A DNA stretch of 64,000 nucleotides, taken from positions 23,690 to 87,689 of the forward strand of contig LOEZ01000077.1 in NCBI GenBank assembly GCA_001516055.1, written 5' to 3'. The notes under the pieces were generated by a model. That model saw only the letters and a program-made list of their open reading frames with translations. It ran no database searches and was not told where the DNA came from. Both the position numbers and the translations under genes were made by a program. Source of the stretch: Gracilibacter sp. BRH_c7a. GTDB taxonomy: Bacteria; Bacillota; Desulfitobacteriia; Desulfitobacteriales; Syntrophobotulaceae. Positions 55,925 to 64,000 of the stretch are shown here, piece by piece. Position 1 is the stretch's first letter; each line of letters starts with the position of its first letter.

Positions 55925-58069
55925 CTATCCCTCAAGTAAAAGCATAGCTAATAAAAATGAGCGTTGAATAAGTTCTCCACGATGAATAGCTTCATTGGGT
56001 GTATACAATCCTTTACTGGCAGGACCAAATCCACATATTACTGGAATAGATGGGGGAATTTCGCCTGCGGCTGAAGCTAAAAGGCTAGACTCTATTCCAA
56101 ATGGTATTTTCCATTCCTCACACAGTAAACTCAATCGCTTAATAAGCGGGTTATTTTTTTTGCGCTGAAGTGGTGGCCGCTCAACGAGCTTTTCTACATA
56201 AGATTGGATTCCACGTGCATTTTGCTTGAAGATCTCTTTAATTTTCTCTTCTGCATCTCGTGCCATTTTTTCATCAAGAAAAGTAACGTATATGGTTGCT
56301 TGAACACGATGTGGTAATAAGACACTATATCTTTCTGAGTGAACATCGTGGATAGCAACCGTTAATCGCTGATCGGGAAGACTGATTTCCTTCAATTTTT
56401 CAGTTTTTTGAAGGAAATAAGTTAAGACATCTATTTGGTTAGAACGGCTCCCCGCTCGCAAAGGATCTCCCTCAAGGATTACAGAATATTTCTTTGATCC
56501 TCTTCTTTGGTCTACAATTTTTCCACCCTCAAAACCTGGCTGTAAGACAATTACTTGTTTGGCTTTCTTAGCCGCTTGACGAAGGGTTGGACTACTATAA
56601 CGCATTCCTCTTCCTTCATCAGAATAAAAGAGAATCGCTATTTTCTTCTTAGAGAGTAATTTAATAGAGTTTAAGGCACTTAGAGCACTGAGTAAAGTCA
56701 CTAAGCCACCACGACTGGAAGCGATGCCTTCTCCATATAGCCATTGTTGTTCAGTTCGAAAAGGAATTGGAAAGCCGATACGATTTCCAGGAATATCCAA
56801 CGGTATGACCATCAACGTACTATCTTTTAATCCTGTGGTTGTAGACCAAGTCCAAGCTGATCGACCATTTGTATATTCTGCTACCATTTTTAAACCTAGC
56901 TTTTCCAATCGATCTTCTAACTTTCTTAACACCGTGCTCAATCCAACAGGATCCTCGGTCCAACTGGGCATATTTGTCCATGTTTTTAGCTCATCTTCGA
57001 TTTTGTCTCTGGCATGCGTAATACTATTAAACAAATTTACAGGCTCACTGGCAGAATCCTGATCGGCATTCATAAAATAGTAAGGACCAAAATAGCGTTC
57101 GCAAGTTATATCAATTAGACGATTCATCAAGGCTACATAATCCAACCCCATTCTCTCAGCGGCATAAACAAAAGAGCCATTTGTGCCTAAGCTTGCCATC
57201 GAGTTTACCTCTAGAATGTAGGGATTGCCTTCCTTATCTAGTCTAAAATCAACTCTTGCACTATCATAACATCCCAAAACATTAAAAGTATCAATTGCCA
57301 GTTGTTTTATCTGTTCGGTTTGAATATCTGTAAGTGGTGCAGGGCATATCTTCTCTACAGTTCTACCACTAATATTTACCTTATCTTCATACGTATAGAT
57401 TTGCAATCCATCACCAAAGTTTAGCTCAACTGGGGGCAAAGCTTCTACAGGGTTGTTTCCGAGCAAACCAACGTTAATCTCTCGTCCCTCGATATATTCT
57501 TCTACTAAAGTAGGGGTATTAAAGGTTTCATAAATGGTCTTGACCCCTGCCCTTAATTCTTCTTCATTGTGGACAATTCTTAAACCAAAGGAAACAGCCT
57601 CATCTTTAGGCTTCACGATTAGAGGATAATTTAAGTTATCTTTAATTTCTGAATCAGGTTTATACATCACTGAAAATCTTGGTGTAGGTAGTCCCTTTTG
57701 AATTAAAATCATCTTAGTAACAATTTTGTCTAAGGCAATTGCATGAGTTTCCGGTCCTGAACCGACATATGGGATACCTAGCATTTCCAATATTCCTGGT
57801 ACATGCATATATCTTCCTTTTCCTTGAATACCATAGCTAAGATTAAAAACTAAACCGGGTCGTTCCCCTGAGATAACAGTAGGCATAAACTTTTCGAGCT
57901 TTGTAATAATATTTTTATCTCCTTCAAAGGTTTTAACTTGATGCCCACCTGCTATTAAAGCTTCTTTTATTTTAGTGATAGTACCTAGACCATATTTTTC
58001 TTGACTTAATGTACCAAACAAATTAATAACGGCTTGGCTTTCTCTGTTATAAACAATAGCAATCTTCAT
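55925..58069 (-). CDS. ATP-grasp ligase (D-Ala-D-Ala ligase-like) fused to M20 peptidase-like domain
   Basis: Residues 1-330 resemble D-Ala-D-Ala ligase: PYVGSGPETHAIALDK, PLIVKPKDEAVSFG and the metal-binding RVDFRLDKEGNPYILEVNSMAS. Residues 360-714 resemble an M20 metallopeptidase, but the metal ligands are altered: VIPLDIPG lacks the His of GHxD, IASSRGG lacks the Asp of GxxDxKGG, and YSDEGRG has one acid of DEE. The second half is thus probably inactive or uses another chemistry. The pair suggests a peptide-forming or carrier-linked ligase. No operon partner is near. Confidence 0.8.
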   Translation of the reverse strand: MKIAIVYNRESQAVINLFGTLSQEKYGLGTITKIKEALIAGGHQVKTFEGDKNIITKLEKFMPTVISGERPGLVFNLSYGIQGKGRYMHVPGILEMLGIPYVGSGPETHAIALDKIVTKMILIQKGLPTPRFSVMYKPDSEIKDNLNYPLIVKPKDEAVSFGLRIVHNEEELRAGVKTIYETFNTPTLVEEYIEGREINVGLLGNNPVEALPPVELNFGDGLQIYTYEDKVNISGRTVEKICPAPLTDIQTEQIKQLAIDTFNVLGCYDSARVDFRLDKEGNPYILEVNSMASLGTNGSFVYAAERMGLDYVALMNRLIDITCERYFGPYYFMNADQDSASEPVNLFNSITHARDKIEDELKTWTNMPSWTEDPVGLSTVLRKLEDRLEKLGLKMVAEYTNGRSAWTWSTTTGLKDSTLMVIPLDIPGNRIGFPIPFRTEQQWLYGEGIASSRGGLVTLLSALSALNSIKLLSKKKIAILFYSDEGRGMRYSSPTLRQAAKKAKQVIVLQPGFEGGKIVDQRRGSKKYSVILEGDPLRAGSRSNQIDVLTYFLQKTEKLKEISLPDQRLTVAIHDVHSERYSVLLPHRVQATIYVTFLDEKMARDAEEKIKEIFKQNARGIQSYVEKLVERPPLQRKKNNPLIKRLSLLCEEWKIPFGIESSLLASAAGEIPPSIPVICGFGPASKGLYTPNEAIHRGELIQRSFLLAMLLLEG

Positions 58070-58261
58070 ATTTGCACTACCTTCTCTTTATAGTTAGATA
58101 ATAAATCAGGTCACTTACAAAAAAATAGGACTACATTGATTATACTGATTTTTAAAAAGTTTAACAGTAGGGAACAACAGGGAATGGGAAGCAACGGAAA
58201 AGTCGGAATTGATATAAATGGACGTTTATGTTAGTCTATAGACAAAAAAGCGGGTGAAACA

Positions 58262-58552
58262 ATGAGAAATTACTTAGGAGAGCAATCATTTTTTAAGGCT
58301 TTAGCAGATGCGAATAGATTAAAAATTCTTGAGGTTCTTTCACTCGATTGCAGAAGTGTAAACGATATTGCTGAAATAGCGGGGCTTTCACAGCCCTTAA
58401 CATCACATCACCTAAAAGTCTTGACGAAGGTTGGGATTACACGTGCTGAAAGTCGAGCAAGCTTTAATTACTACTGACTAACCAACCCTGTGATCTGGAA
58501 GATCATAAAAGAGTGTAGATCTTTTGTGCAAGCCATTGATGATAGAACATAA
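58262..58552 (+). pseudogene. ArsR-family regulator interrupted by an in-frame TGA
   Basis: Codons 1-71 give a good ArsR winged-helix (FFKALADANRLKILEVL, SQPLTSHHLKVL). A TGA at codon 72, in the beta wing, is followed in frame by LTNPVIWKIIKECRSFVQAID, the normal ArsR C-terminus, ending at a TAA. The simplest reading is a nonsense mutation; the truncated product still holds most DNA-binding residues. It lies 14 bases before a methyltransferase gene, its likely partner. Confidence 0.7.
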
Positions 58553-58566
58553 AGGGGGAGTTATTA

Positions 58567-59244
58567 ATGGAGATTAACTTGCGAAAGGAATTTCTTGATA
58601 AGCAATGCTCACATTGGGAAGAGAGTTTTAATAATAATTCGGAAATGTTTGGAACAAATTCTAGTCTGCCTGCTCAAAAAGCAGTTGAAATCTTTAAAGA
58701 AAAAGGTGTGAAAAAGGTTCTTGAGTTAGGAGGAGGACAAGGGAGAGATACTATTTACTTCGCTCAAAATGGGCTTCAAGTAGATGTATTAGAGTATACA
58801 TATATTGGAGTCGAAACAATTAAGAAAAAGTCGAAAGAATTAGGACTATCACAATTAATTAATCCTATACAACACGATGTAAGAACCCCTTTTCCCTTTG
58901 ACGATGATAGCTTTGATGCTATTTATTCCCATATGCTGTACTGCATGGCTTTTACTACTAAAGAATTAGAATTTATAACGAAAGAAAGCAGACGAGTATT
59001 AAAACCAGAAGGATTTAACACATATACCGTAAGGAATACGGATGATGAACACTTTGGACAAGGTATTCATAGAGGAGAAGACATGTATGAAGTTGGAGGA
59101 TTTATCGTTCATTTCTTTAGTCAAGAGAAAGTTAAATCTTTAGCAAAAGGTTTCGATATAGTTCAAATTGATAATTTTGAGGAAGGTGGATTACCGAGAA
59201 AACTTTATCAAGTTATATTAAAAAATCATATAAAGCTAGGATAA
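58567..59244 (+). CDS. Class I SAM-dependent methyltransferase
   Basis: The SAM site is VLELGGGQGRDTIYFA, the acidic motif follows in VDVLEYT, and DDDSFDAIYSHMLYCMAF is the post-II region of Methyltransf_11/25 proteins. The substrate is unknown. A GGGGGAG site precedes the ATG. It forms a unit with the broken ArsR gene, and such pairs often respond to metals, metalloids or thiols. Confidence 0.85.
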   Translation: MEINLRKEFLDKQCSHWEESFNNNSEMFGTNSSLPAQKAVEIFKEKGVKKVLELGGGQGRDTIYFAQNGLQVDVLEYTYIGVETIKKKSKELGLSQLINPIQHDVRTPFPFDDDSFDAIYSHMLYCMAFTTKELEFITKESRRVLKPEGFNTYTVRNTDDEHFGQGIHRGEDMYEVGGFIVHFFSQEKVKSLAKGFDIVQIDNFEEGGLPRKLYQVILKNHIKLG

Positions 59245-59261
59245 CTATGGAAAGTAAAATT

Positions 59262-59311
59262 AAGCCTGTGCTCCTGAATGTGTGAATCAGGAGTACAGGC
59301 TTTTATTTTTA
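59262..59311 (+). terminator. Strong terminator after the methyltransferase
   Basis: AAGCCTGT-G-CTCCTGA pairs with TCAGGAG-T-ACAGGCTT (one mismatch) around a short loop and is followed by TTATTTTTATT. Confidence 0.9.
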
Positions 59312-59336
59312 TTAGTCTTATCTTAAACCTATTAAT

Positions 59337-59588
59337 TTAACTTAAAATATCTTTCTTTATTTGTTCGAAATCTGCTTTAATTATCTCACCCTTAGCATAT
59401 CTCTTATTTAATATATCTAAGGCAGAATCTTTAGTCTCCATCAAATAACGATTATTACGCTGCCAAGGTCCACAACCCATCCCTCTTAAGTCACGTCCAA
59501 AAAGCATGTAAAGAACAAAAAACATGACAGATATCCCGATTACTGGGAACATCCACATTCCACTCGACCAAAAGAATTCTGGTCCCAT
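59337..59588 (-). CDS. Small SHOCT-domain membrane protein
   Basis: The 83-residue protein has one membrane helix (about 12-32, with FPVIGISVMFFVLYMLFG) and a C-terminal SHOCT motif (ALDILNKRYAKGEIIKADFEQIKKDIL). SHOCT motifs mediate oligomerisation; the protein's role is unknown. The ATG at 59588 has a GGAAG site; a TTG at 59630 is not needed. The 250 bases upstream contain no other gene. Confidence 0.8.
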   Translation of the reverse strand: MGPEFFWSSGMWMFPVIGISVMFFVLYMLFGRDLRGMGCGPWQRNNRYLMETKDSALDILNKRYAKGEIIKADFEQIKKDILS

Positions 59589-59880
59589 ATTATCGACTTC
59601 CTTTCCTTTTTGGGGATTTATTCCATACAACGTGTAACCATTATTGATAAGAATAGAATAGCATAACCTATATTCTATATCAATTACTATTTATATAAAT
59701 GATAGTTTATTTTGAGTGAAGATTCTATATCTGGCCAAACATACTAAGGTTTGGGTTTTTGGTTTACGGCTGATAGCGATAATGCAAAAAAAAGAGTATA
59801 CTAAAAGAATATATTTAGATAGAAATGTAAGAATAATCTTAAGAATAAGCGACGATTGAATTTAAAGAAAGTGACGACAA

Positions 59881-61323
59881 ATGAATAGGAATTTTGACGA
59901 GTACCAATTGAGCAGTGAAATATTAAAAGCGATTAGGCTGTTAAATTTTATAAACCCAACAAAGGTTCAAGAGCAGGTTATGCCTGTTGTTTTAGAACAA
60001 AAGGATATAATTATAAAGTCTCAAACTGGAAGCGGTAAGACGGCAGCCTTTGGTATTCCCATCTGTGAATTAGTAGATTGGGACCAGAATAAACCCCAAG
60101 CCTTAGTACTTACCCCCACAAGAGAACTTGCTATCCAAGTTAAAGAAGATATATTTAATATTGGAAGATTTAAAAGGATTAAAGTAGCTTCGATTTATGG
60201 AAAATCACCTTTCTATTATCAGGAAAAAGAGCTTAAACAAAAAACACATATCGTGGTTGGAACTCCAGGTCGTCTGATAGACCATGTCGAAAAAGGCACA
60301 TTGGATACGTCAAATATAAAATATTTAGTCATAGATGAAGCAGATGAAATGCTCAATATGGGCTTTATTGAGCAAATAGAAACCATAATTACCAGCCTGC
60401 CACAAGAACGAGTGACGATATTATTGTCTGCTACTATGCCCCAGGACATAAAAACCTTATGTAGCCAGTACATGAATAACCCAGAATACGTTGAAATAGA
60501 AGAAGAGAACTCAACAGTAGATAGGATAGATCAAGAAAGATATCAAGTAGATGAAATAGATAAAATTAATCTTTTGAGAGATATAACTATTGTAGAAAAC
60601 CCCGATAGTTGTATGGTATTTTGCAATACAAAAATAAAGGTTGATGAAGTTTACGATGAACTTCTAAGTCTGGACTATACTTGTGCGAAAATTCATGGTG
60701 GGATGGAACAGCGGGATAGGTTACGGGTAATGAATGATTTTAAGCAAAGTTATTTTAGATATCTTGTAGCAACAGATGTTGCAGCCCGGGGTATAGACAT
60801 CGAAGACATTTCCCTCGTCATTAATTACGATATCCCTCAAGACAGGGAAAGCTATGTCCATAGGATAGGGAGAACAGGTCGTGTCAATAAGATTGGTAAA
60901 GCTATTACGTTTGTAACTCAAGCGGAAGATAAATTTCTAAATGATATTCATGCCTATATTAGGAAAGAGATTCCTGTAAAGCGAAGACCGAATGAAGAAA
61001 CGGTGAAGAATGCAGAACAGGATTTTAGGGAGAAAATGAATACTATACCAGTTTTGAAAGAAACGAAAGGTGCACAACTTAGCACTGAAATCATGAAGAT
61101 ACATGTGAACGCTGGGAAGAAAACAAAGATGAGGCCCGTTGATATCGTAGGAACAATATGTAACATTAAAGGGATGACAGCAGCAGATATCGGGATAATA
61201 AATATCCTAGATGTATCTACCTATGTAGAAATACTAAATAATAAAGGTGAGATGGTGTTTGAAGAGTTACAAAGTATACCGATTAAAGGGAGACTTCGGA
61301 AGGTAAGCAGAGTAGACAGGTAA
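59881..61323 (+). CDS. dbpA: DEAD-box RNA helicase DbpA/YxiN
   Basis: All helicase motifs are present: SQTGSGKTAAF, PTRELA, GTPGRLIDH, DEAD at VIDEADEML, LSAT, ATDVAARGID and HRIGRTGR. The last 75 residues (beginning KIHVNAGKKTKMRP) are the DbpA RNA-binding domain that recognises 23S rRNA hairpin 92, so a role in large-subunit assembly is expected. The ribosome site is weak. truA follows closely. Confidence 0.92.
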   Translation: MNRNFDEYQLSSEILKAIRLLNFINPTKVQEQVMPVVLEQKDIIIKSQTGSGKTAAFGIPICELVDWDQNKPQALVLTPTRELAIQVKEDIFNIGRFKRIKVASIYGKSPFYYQEKELKQKTHIVVGTPGRLIDHVEKGTLDTSNIKYLVIDEADEMLNMGFIEQIETIITSLPQERVTILLSATMPQDIKTLCSQYMNNPEYVEIEEENSTVDRIDQERYQVDEIDKINLLRDITIVENPDSCMVFCNTKIKVDEVYDELLSLDYTCAKIHGGMEQRDRLRVMNDFKQSYFRYLVATDVAARGIDIEDISLVINYDIPQDRESYVHRIGRTGRVNKIGKAITFVTQAEDKFLNDIHAYIRKEIPVKRRPNEETVKNAEQDFREKMNTIPVLKETKGAQLSTEIMKIHVNAGKKTKMRPVDIVGTICNIKGMTAADIGIINILDVSTYVEILNNKGEMVFEELQSIPIKGRLRKVSRVDR

Positions 61324-61370
61324 ACATGGACACCAAGGGCAGAACTAAAAAAATATTGAAGGCGGAACAT

Positions 61371-62105
61371 ATGAGAAACTTAAGAATGACGATCGCGTAT
61401 GATGGTTTTAAATACAAAGGGTGGCAAAAACAGAAGGATACAGACCTAACCATTCAAGGAAAAATAGAAACTGTATTATCTAAAATGACAGGTGAAGAGA
61501 TAATGGTTGTTGGTTGTGGAAGAACTGATGCGGGGGTACATGCAGAAAATTACATTGCAAATTTCCATACCAAATGTGATTTCAAGACGAAGAAGATTCT
61601 AGATTATTTATATGAGTTTTTGCCTGAAGATATCGTGGTGAAATCTATGGAAGAAGTATCGGAAAGATTTCATGCTAGATATAATGTGAAAGCAAAAACC
61701 TATGTCTACACCATCAATAATTATAGATTTAGAGATGTATTTAACAGAAAGTATTCCTACCACCTAGCAGATAAGCTAAATATAGAGGAAATGAAAAGTG
61801 CTTCAGAAGTTCTGATTGGAAGCCATGATTTTCAGAGCTTTACTAATGGAAAAAGTGATAAATCCACGGTCAGAACTATTAACTATATCAATATTATAGA
61901 AAAAAATAATATTATTGAAATAGAAATTAACGGTAATGGATTCTTGTGGAATATGGTAAGGATTATAGTAGGGACACTAATCGAAGTAGGGAAGGGCAGT
62001 CTGACCCCTACTGAGGTTGAACGGATACGAAATGAAAAGAAACGTTGGGAAGCAGGACCATTGGCTCAAGCAAAAGGGCTTATCTTAAGAGATGTACAGT
62101 ACTAA
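61371..62105 (+). CDS. truA: tRNA pseudouridine synthase TruA
   Basis: TruA makes pseudouridine at positions 38-40 of tRNAs. The catalytic Asp lies in CGRTDAGVHA, and YDGFKYKGWQKQ, the SHDFQSF segment and FLWNMVRIIVGTLIEVG are family hallmarks. The ATG at 61371 (MRNLRMTIAYDG) has GAAGGCGG upstream and gives the standard N-terminus; an ATG at 61326 would add 15 residues. It probably shares a transcript with dbpA. Confidence 0.93.
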   Translation: MRNLRMTIAYDGFKYKGWQKQKDTDLTIQGKIETVLSKMTGEEIMVVGCGRTDAGVHAENYIANFHTKCDFKTKKILDYLYEFLPEDIVVKSMEEVSERFHARYNVKAKTYVYTINNYRFRDVFNRKYSYHLADKLNIEEMKSASEVLIGSHDFQSFTNGKSDKSTVRTINYINIIEKNNIIEIEINGNGFLWNMVRIIVGTLIEVGKGSLTPTEVERIRNEKKRWEAGPLAQAKGLILRDVQY

Positions 62106-62314
62106 GAAAGTGCTAAGAAAGTGCTAAGAACTAAAATTAGAAAGAGTGAAATAAGCGTTAGATTAAAAAAATATCGAAATTAAAATAATGAACATGCAAG
62201 ACTGGATTAACTGTTGAATTTTAAGTTTAAAAGGAATAGTCCAACTAGGAGGATTTCCTATATTTGATATGGAATAGAACTTTGAAATAAATAAGCTTAC
62301 GGAAGGGGATATAT

Positions 62315-63112
62315 ATGGCAAGAGCTCACGAAATAGAATACAAACTTCATGGAGATGATATGCAGTTTGTGGAAATCGAATTCGATCCTGGCGAAAGTGT
62401 GATTGCTGAGGCGGGCGGTCTTATGTACATGGAACCCGGCATAGAAATGGAGACGATTTTCGGCGATGGTTCTGGGAGGGAAGAAGGTGGCCTGGTAGGT
62501 AAGTTGTTTGGTGCCGGTAAACGATTGGTAACTGGAGAAAGTCTCTTCATGACCCTATTTACCAATACAGGGAGTCAGAAATCTCACGCTTGTTACGCTG
62601 CACCATATCCGGGAAAAATCATACCAGTTAATCTAAGTGAGTATAATGGCAAGATCATCTGTCAAAAGGATGCTTTTCTCTGTGCAGCTAAAGGAGTATC
62701 TATAGGGATTGAGTTCACAAAAAAACTAGGTACAGGATTCTTCGGCGGGGAAGGCTTTATCATGCAAAAGCTAGAGGGAGACGGTCTGGCCTTTCTTCAT
62801 GCAGGAGGAACTATTATTGAAAAAACTCTTGACCATGGTGAAACTTTAAGGGTAGATACAGGTTGCCTAGTTGGAATGACAGGTAGTATTAACTATGACA
62901 TCCAATTTGTTGGTGGTATCAAAACAGCAGTTTTCGGTGGAGAAGGTCTATTCTTTGCGACAGTATCCGGACCAGGTAAAGTCTGGTTACAGTCTCTGCC
63001 ATTCAGTAGACTAGCCGATAAGATTTTTACTTCTGCTCCTAAAGCTGGCGGCTCTCAAAAAGGGGAAGGCAGTGTTCTGGGAATGTTCGGAAATATGCTT
63101 GACGGAAAATAA
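62315..63112 (+). CDS. TIGR00266/AIM24-family protein
   Basis: The 265-residue protein is rich in Gly and beta strands and contains the family stretches VIAEAGGLMYMEPGIEM, FLHAGGTIIEKTLDHGE and GLFFATVSGPGKVWLQSLPF. The function of bacterial AIM24 proteins is not established; the fold is a double-stranded beta helix. AAGGGG lies before the ATG. A terminator follows. Confidence 0.88.
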   Translation: MARAHEIEYKLHGDDMQFVEIEFDPGESVIAEAGGLMYMEPGIEMETIFGDGSGREEGGLVGKLFGAGKRLVTGESLFMTLFTNTGSQKSHACYAAPYPGKIIPVNLSEYNGKIICQKDAFLCAAKGVSIGIEFTKKLGTGFFGGEGFIMQKLEGDGLAFLHAGGTIIEKTLDHGETLRVDTGCLVGMTGSINYDIQFVGGIKTAVFGGEGLFFATVSGPGKVWLQSLPFSRLADKIFTSAPKAGGSQKGEGSVLGMFGNMLDGK

Positions 63113-63145
63113 TTGCTACCAATCAAATATTAATAGCTTAATAAT

Positions 63146-63179
63146 AAGCCGTCACTTATAAAGGTGACGGCTTACTATT
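63146..63179. terminator. Terminator between AIM24 and ferritin-like genes
   Basis: AAGCCGTCAC pairs with GTGACGGCTT around a short AT loop, with ACTATTT after it on the plus strand and TATTATT on the minus strand, so it can serve both convergent genes. Confidence 0.75.
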
Positions 63180-63204
63180 TAAAGAGAATTAAAGTCATGG
63201 TTCT

Positions 63205-63513
63205 TTACTTATTTTTCAAAGCTTCGATTTCTTCTTCTACTTCCTCGGCACCCTCTAGATAAAACTTTTCCTCATCAGGATCTAGTTCTTTTAATAACCT
63301 AAGAAACTCTCCGGCATGAACTCTTTCCTCATCAGCAATATCTTTTAATACTTCGATAGCCAATTCATTATCTGTTGATTCAGCTAGTTGCATATATAGC
63401 TGGATAGCCTCGTACTCTGCAGCAATCATGAACCTGATTGCTCTAATTAATTCCTGTTTTGTTAGCATACGATCTTTAGCAAGTCCTGCAAATGAATTAC
63501 CAAAATCCGGCAT
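63205..63513 (-). CDS. Ferritin-like protein, encapsulated-ferritin type
   Basis: This 102-residue, two-helix protein has EYEAIQLYMQL and the ExxH motif in ADEERVHAGEF, the iron ligands of the short encapsulated ferritins, which dimerise to form a full ferroxidase site. DPDEEKFYLEGAEEVEEE follows. The ATG at 63513 is seven bases after AAGGAGGAGA; an ATG at 63531 overlaps it. No encapsulin gene or loading-peptide-like tail is seen in the window. Confidence 0.8.
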   Translation of the reverse strand: MPDFGNSFAGLAKDRMLTKQELIRAIRFMIAAEYEAIQLYMQLAESTDNELAIEVLKDIADEERVHAGEFLRLLKELDPDEEKFYLEGAEEVEEEIEALKNK

Positions 63514-63614
63514 TGTTATCTCCTCCTTCATAGTAAGTAATAATAATTATAATTTTATAGTTATTGTATGTAGTGTATTATTGTAGGAACAATTTGTCAA
63601 CTCATCTACTTTAC

Positions 63615-64000
63615 GTAAATCCTCGATAATGTGACTGAGGATAACGGTCGCTAACTTCCTGATTGGTTCAGCTAACTATCAGTAGAAGATTGTTTGCTAG
63701 AATGAACCTTTACTGATAGAAGCTTCACTTTATCACGCAGTAAGCGTCCGTAAATCCTCAATGATATGACTGAGGATAACGGTCGCTAACTTCCTGATTG
63801 GTTCAGCTAACTATCAGTAGAAGATTGTTAGCTAGAATGAACCTTACTGATAGAAGCTTCACTTTACCACGCAGTAAGCGTCCGTAAATCCTCAATGATA
63901 TGACTGAGGATAACGGTCGCTAACTTCCTGATTGGTTCAGCTAACTATCAGTAGAAGATTGTTAGCTAGAATGAACCTTACTGATAGAAGCTTCACTTTA
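63615..64000. repeat. Tandem array of about 134-bp structured repeats
   Basis: Units start at 63615, 63750 and 63884 (periods 135 and 134); the third is cut by the window edge. Copies 2 and 3 are identical over the 117 bases that can be compared, while copy 1 differs at about nine or ten positions. Each unit contains the inverted repeats ATCCTCA/TGAGGAT, GGTTC/GAACC plus AGCTAAC/GTTAGCT, TATCAGTA/TACTGATA and, at the unit junction, ACGC/GCGT inside TTTAC/GTAAA. No open reading frame spans it. The 82 bases before it are AT-rich without features. Confidence 0.9.

Noticed and set aside
58475..58477. TGA as a selenocysteine codon
   Set aside because: The position is not a redox Cys in ArsR proteins and the hairpin after it is short; a nonsense mutation is simpler. 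Kept only as an outside option.
63615..64000. CRISPR array
   Set aside because: Units of 134 bases are repeated throughout, with no short repeat separated by unique spacers and no cas genes.

Overview
The window looks like the chromosome of an anaerobic, spore-forming Clostridia-type Firmicute, probably close to Desulfosporosinus/Desulfitobacterium (inference, no database search). The grounds are low GC, strong AGGAGG ribosome sites, TTG and GTG starts, an intact menaquinone operon, a Tat-exported [NiFe] hydrogenase, multihaem cytochrome c, a LysM-GH18 cortex-lytic-type enzyme and a UvsE repair endonuclease. No rRNA, tRNA, insertion sequence or CRISPR array was seen.

Layout. 1-3.7 kb: a leftward promoter with a CsoR/CstR-like operator, SelO and a membrane diguanylate cyclase. 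3.7-11.1 kb: menF-menD-menH-menB-menE-menC-menI, the chorismate-to-DHNA part of menaquinone synthesis (menA and menG are not here). 11.3-19 kb: small membrane protein, a decayed SdpR/SdpI locus with an intact operator palindrome, MFS transporter, LUD protein, secreted deacetylase, second cyclase, lipase-like hydrolase. 19.2-25.2 kb: CWB2/SH3 cell-wall amidase and a TetR-controlled ABC exporter. 25.2-29.85 kb (minus strand): the most unusual locus, with a CsoR/CstR-like operator/promoter, ArsM-like methyltransferase, a 35-residue Cys-rich peptide, an intergenic hairpin, a radical SAM/SPASM-DUF5714 protein and a thioredoxin-thioredoxin reductase fusion.

29.9-34.1 kb (minus): hydrogenase hyaA-hyaB-hyaC-hyaD, whose small subunit carries the six cysteines of oxygen-tolerant enzymes. 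34.3-37 kb: a second SPASM protein, then (minus) pentahaem cytochrome c, cytochrome b and a tiny one-helix protein. Together with the men operon this gives a quinone-linked electron-transfer theme. 37.2-41 kb: MoxR-DUF58-membrane protein operon. 41-45.3 kb: EamA exporter, UvsE, amidohydrolase, CDF metal exporter. 45.5-51.6 kb: an M24-like hydrolase lacking usual metal ligands, a TRAP transporter in the order M-P-Q, a Crp/Fnr regulator and a TauE/SafE permease. 51.6-59.6 kb: cortex-lytic-type enzyme, surface nucleotidase, cold-shock protein, an ATP-grasp/M20-like fusion, an ArsR gene broken by TGA, a methyltransferase and a SHOCT protein. 59.9-63.5 kb: DbpA helicase, TruA, AIM24-family protein, ferritin-like protein. 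The right edge holds a tandem array of about 134-bp structured repeats.

The best candidate for an undescribed system is the Cys-peptide/radical SAM/Trx-TrxR locus at 25.6-29.85 kb. The tandem pseudoknot-capable repeats, the in-operon mini membrane protein and the ATP-grasp/M20 fusion come next.
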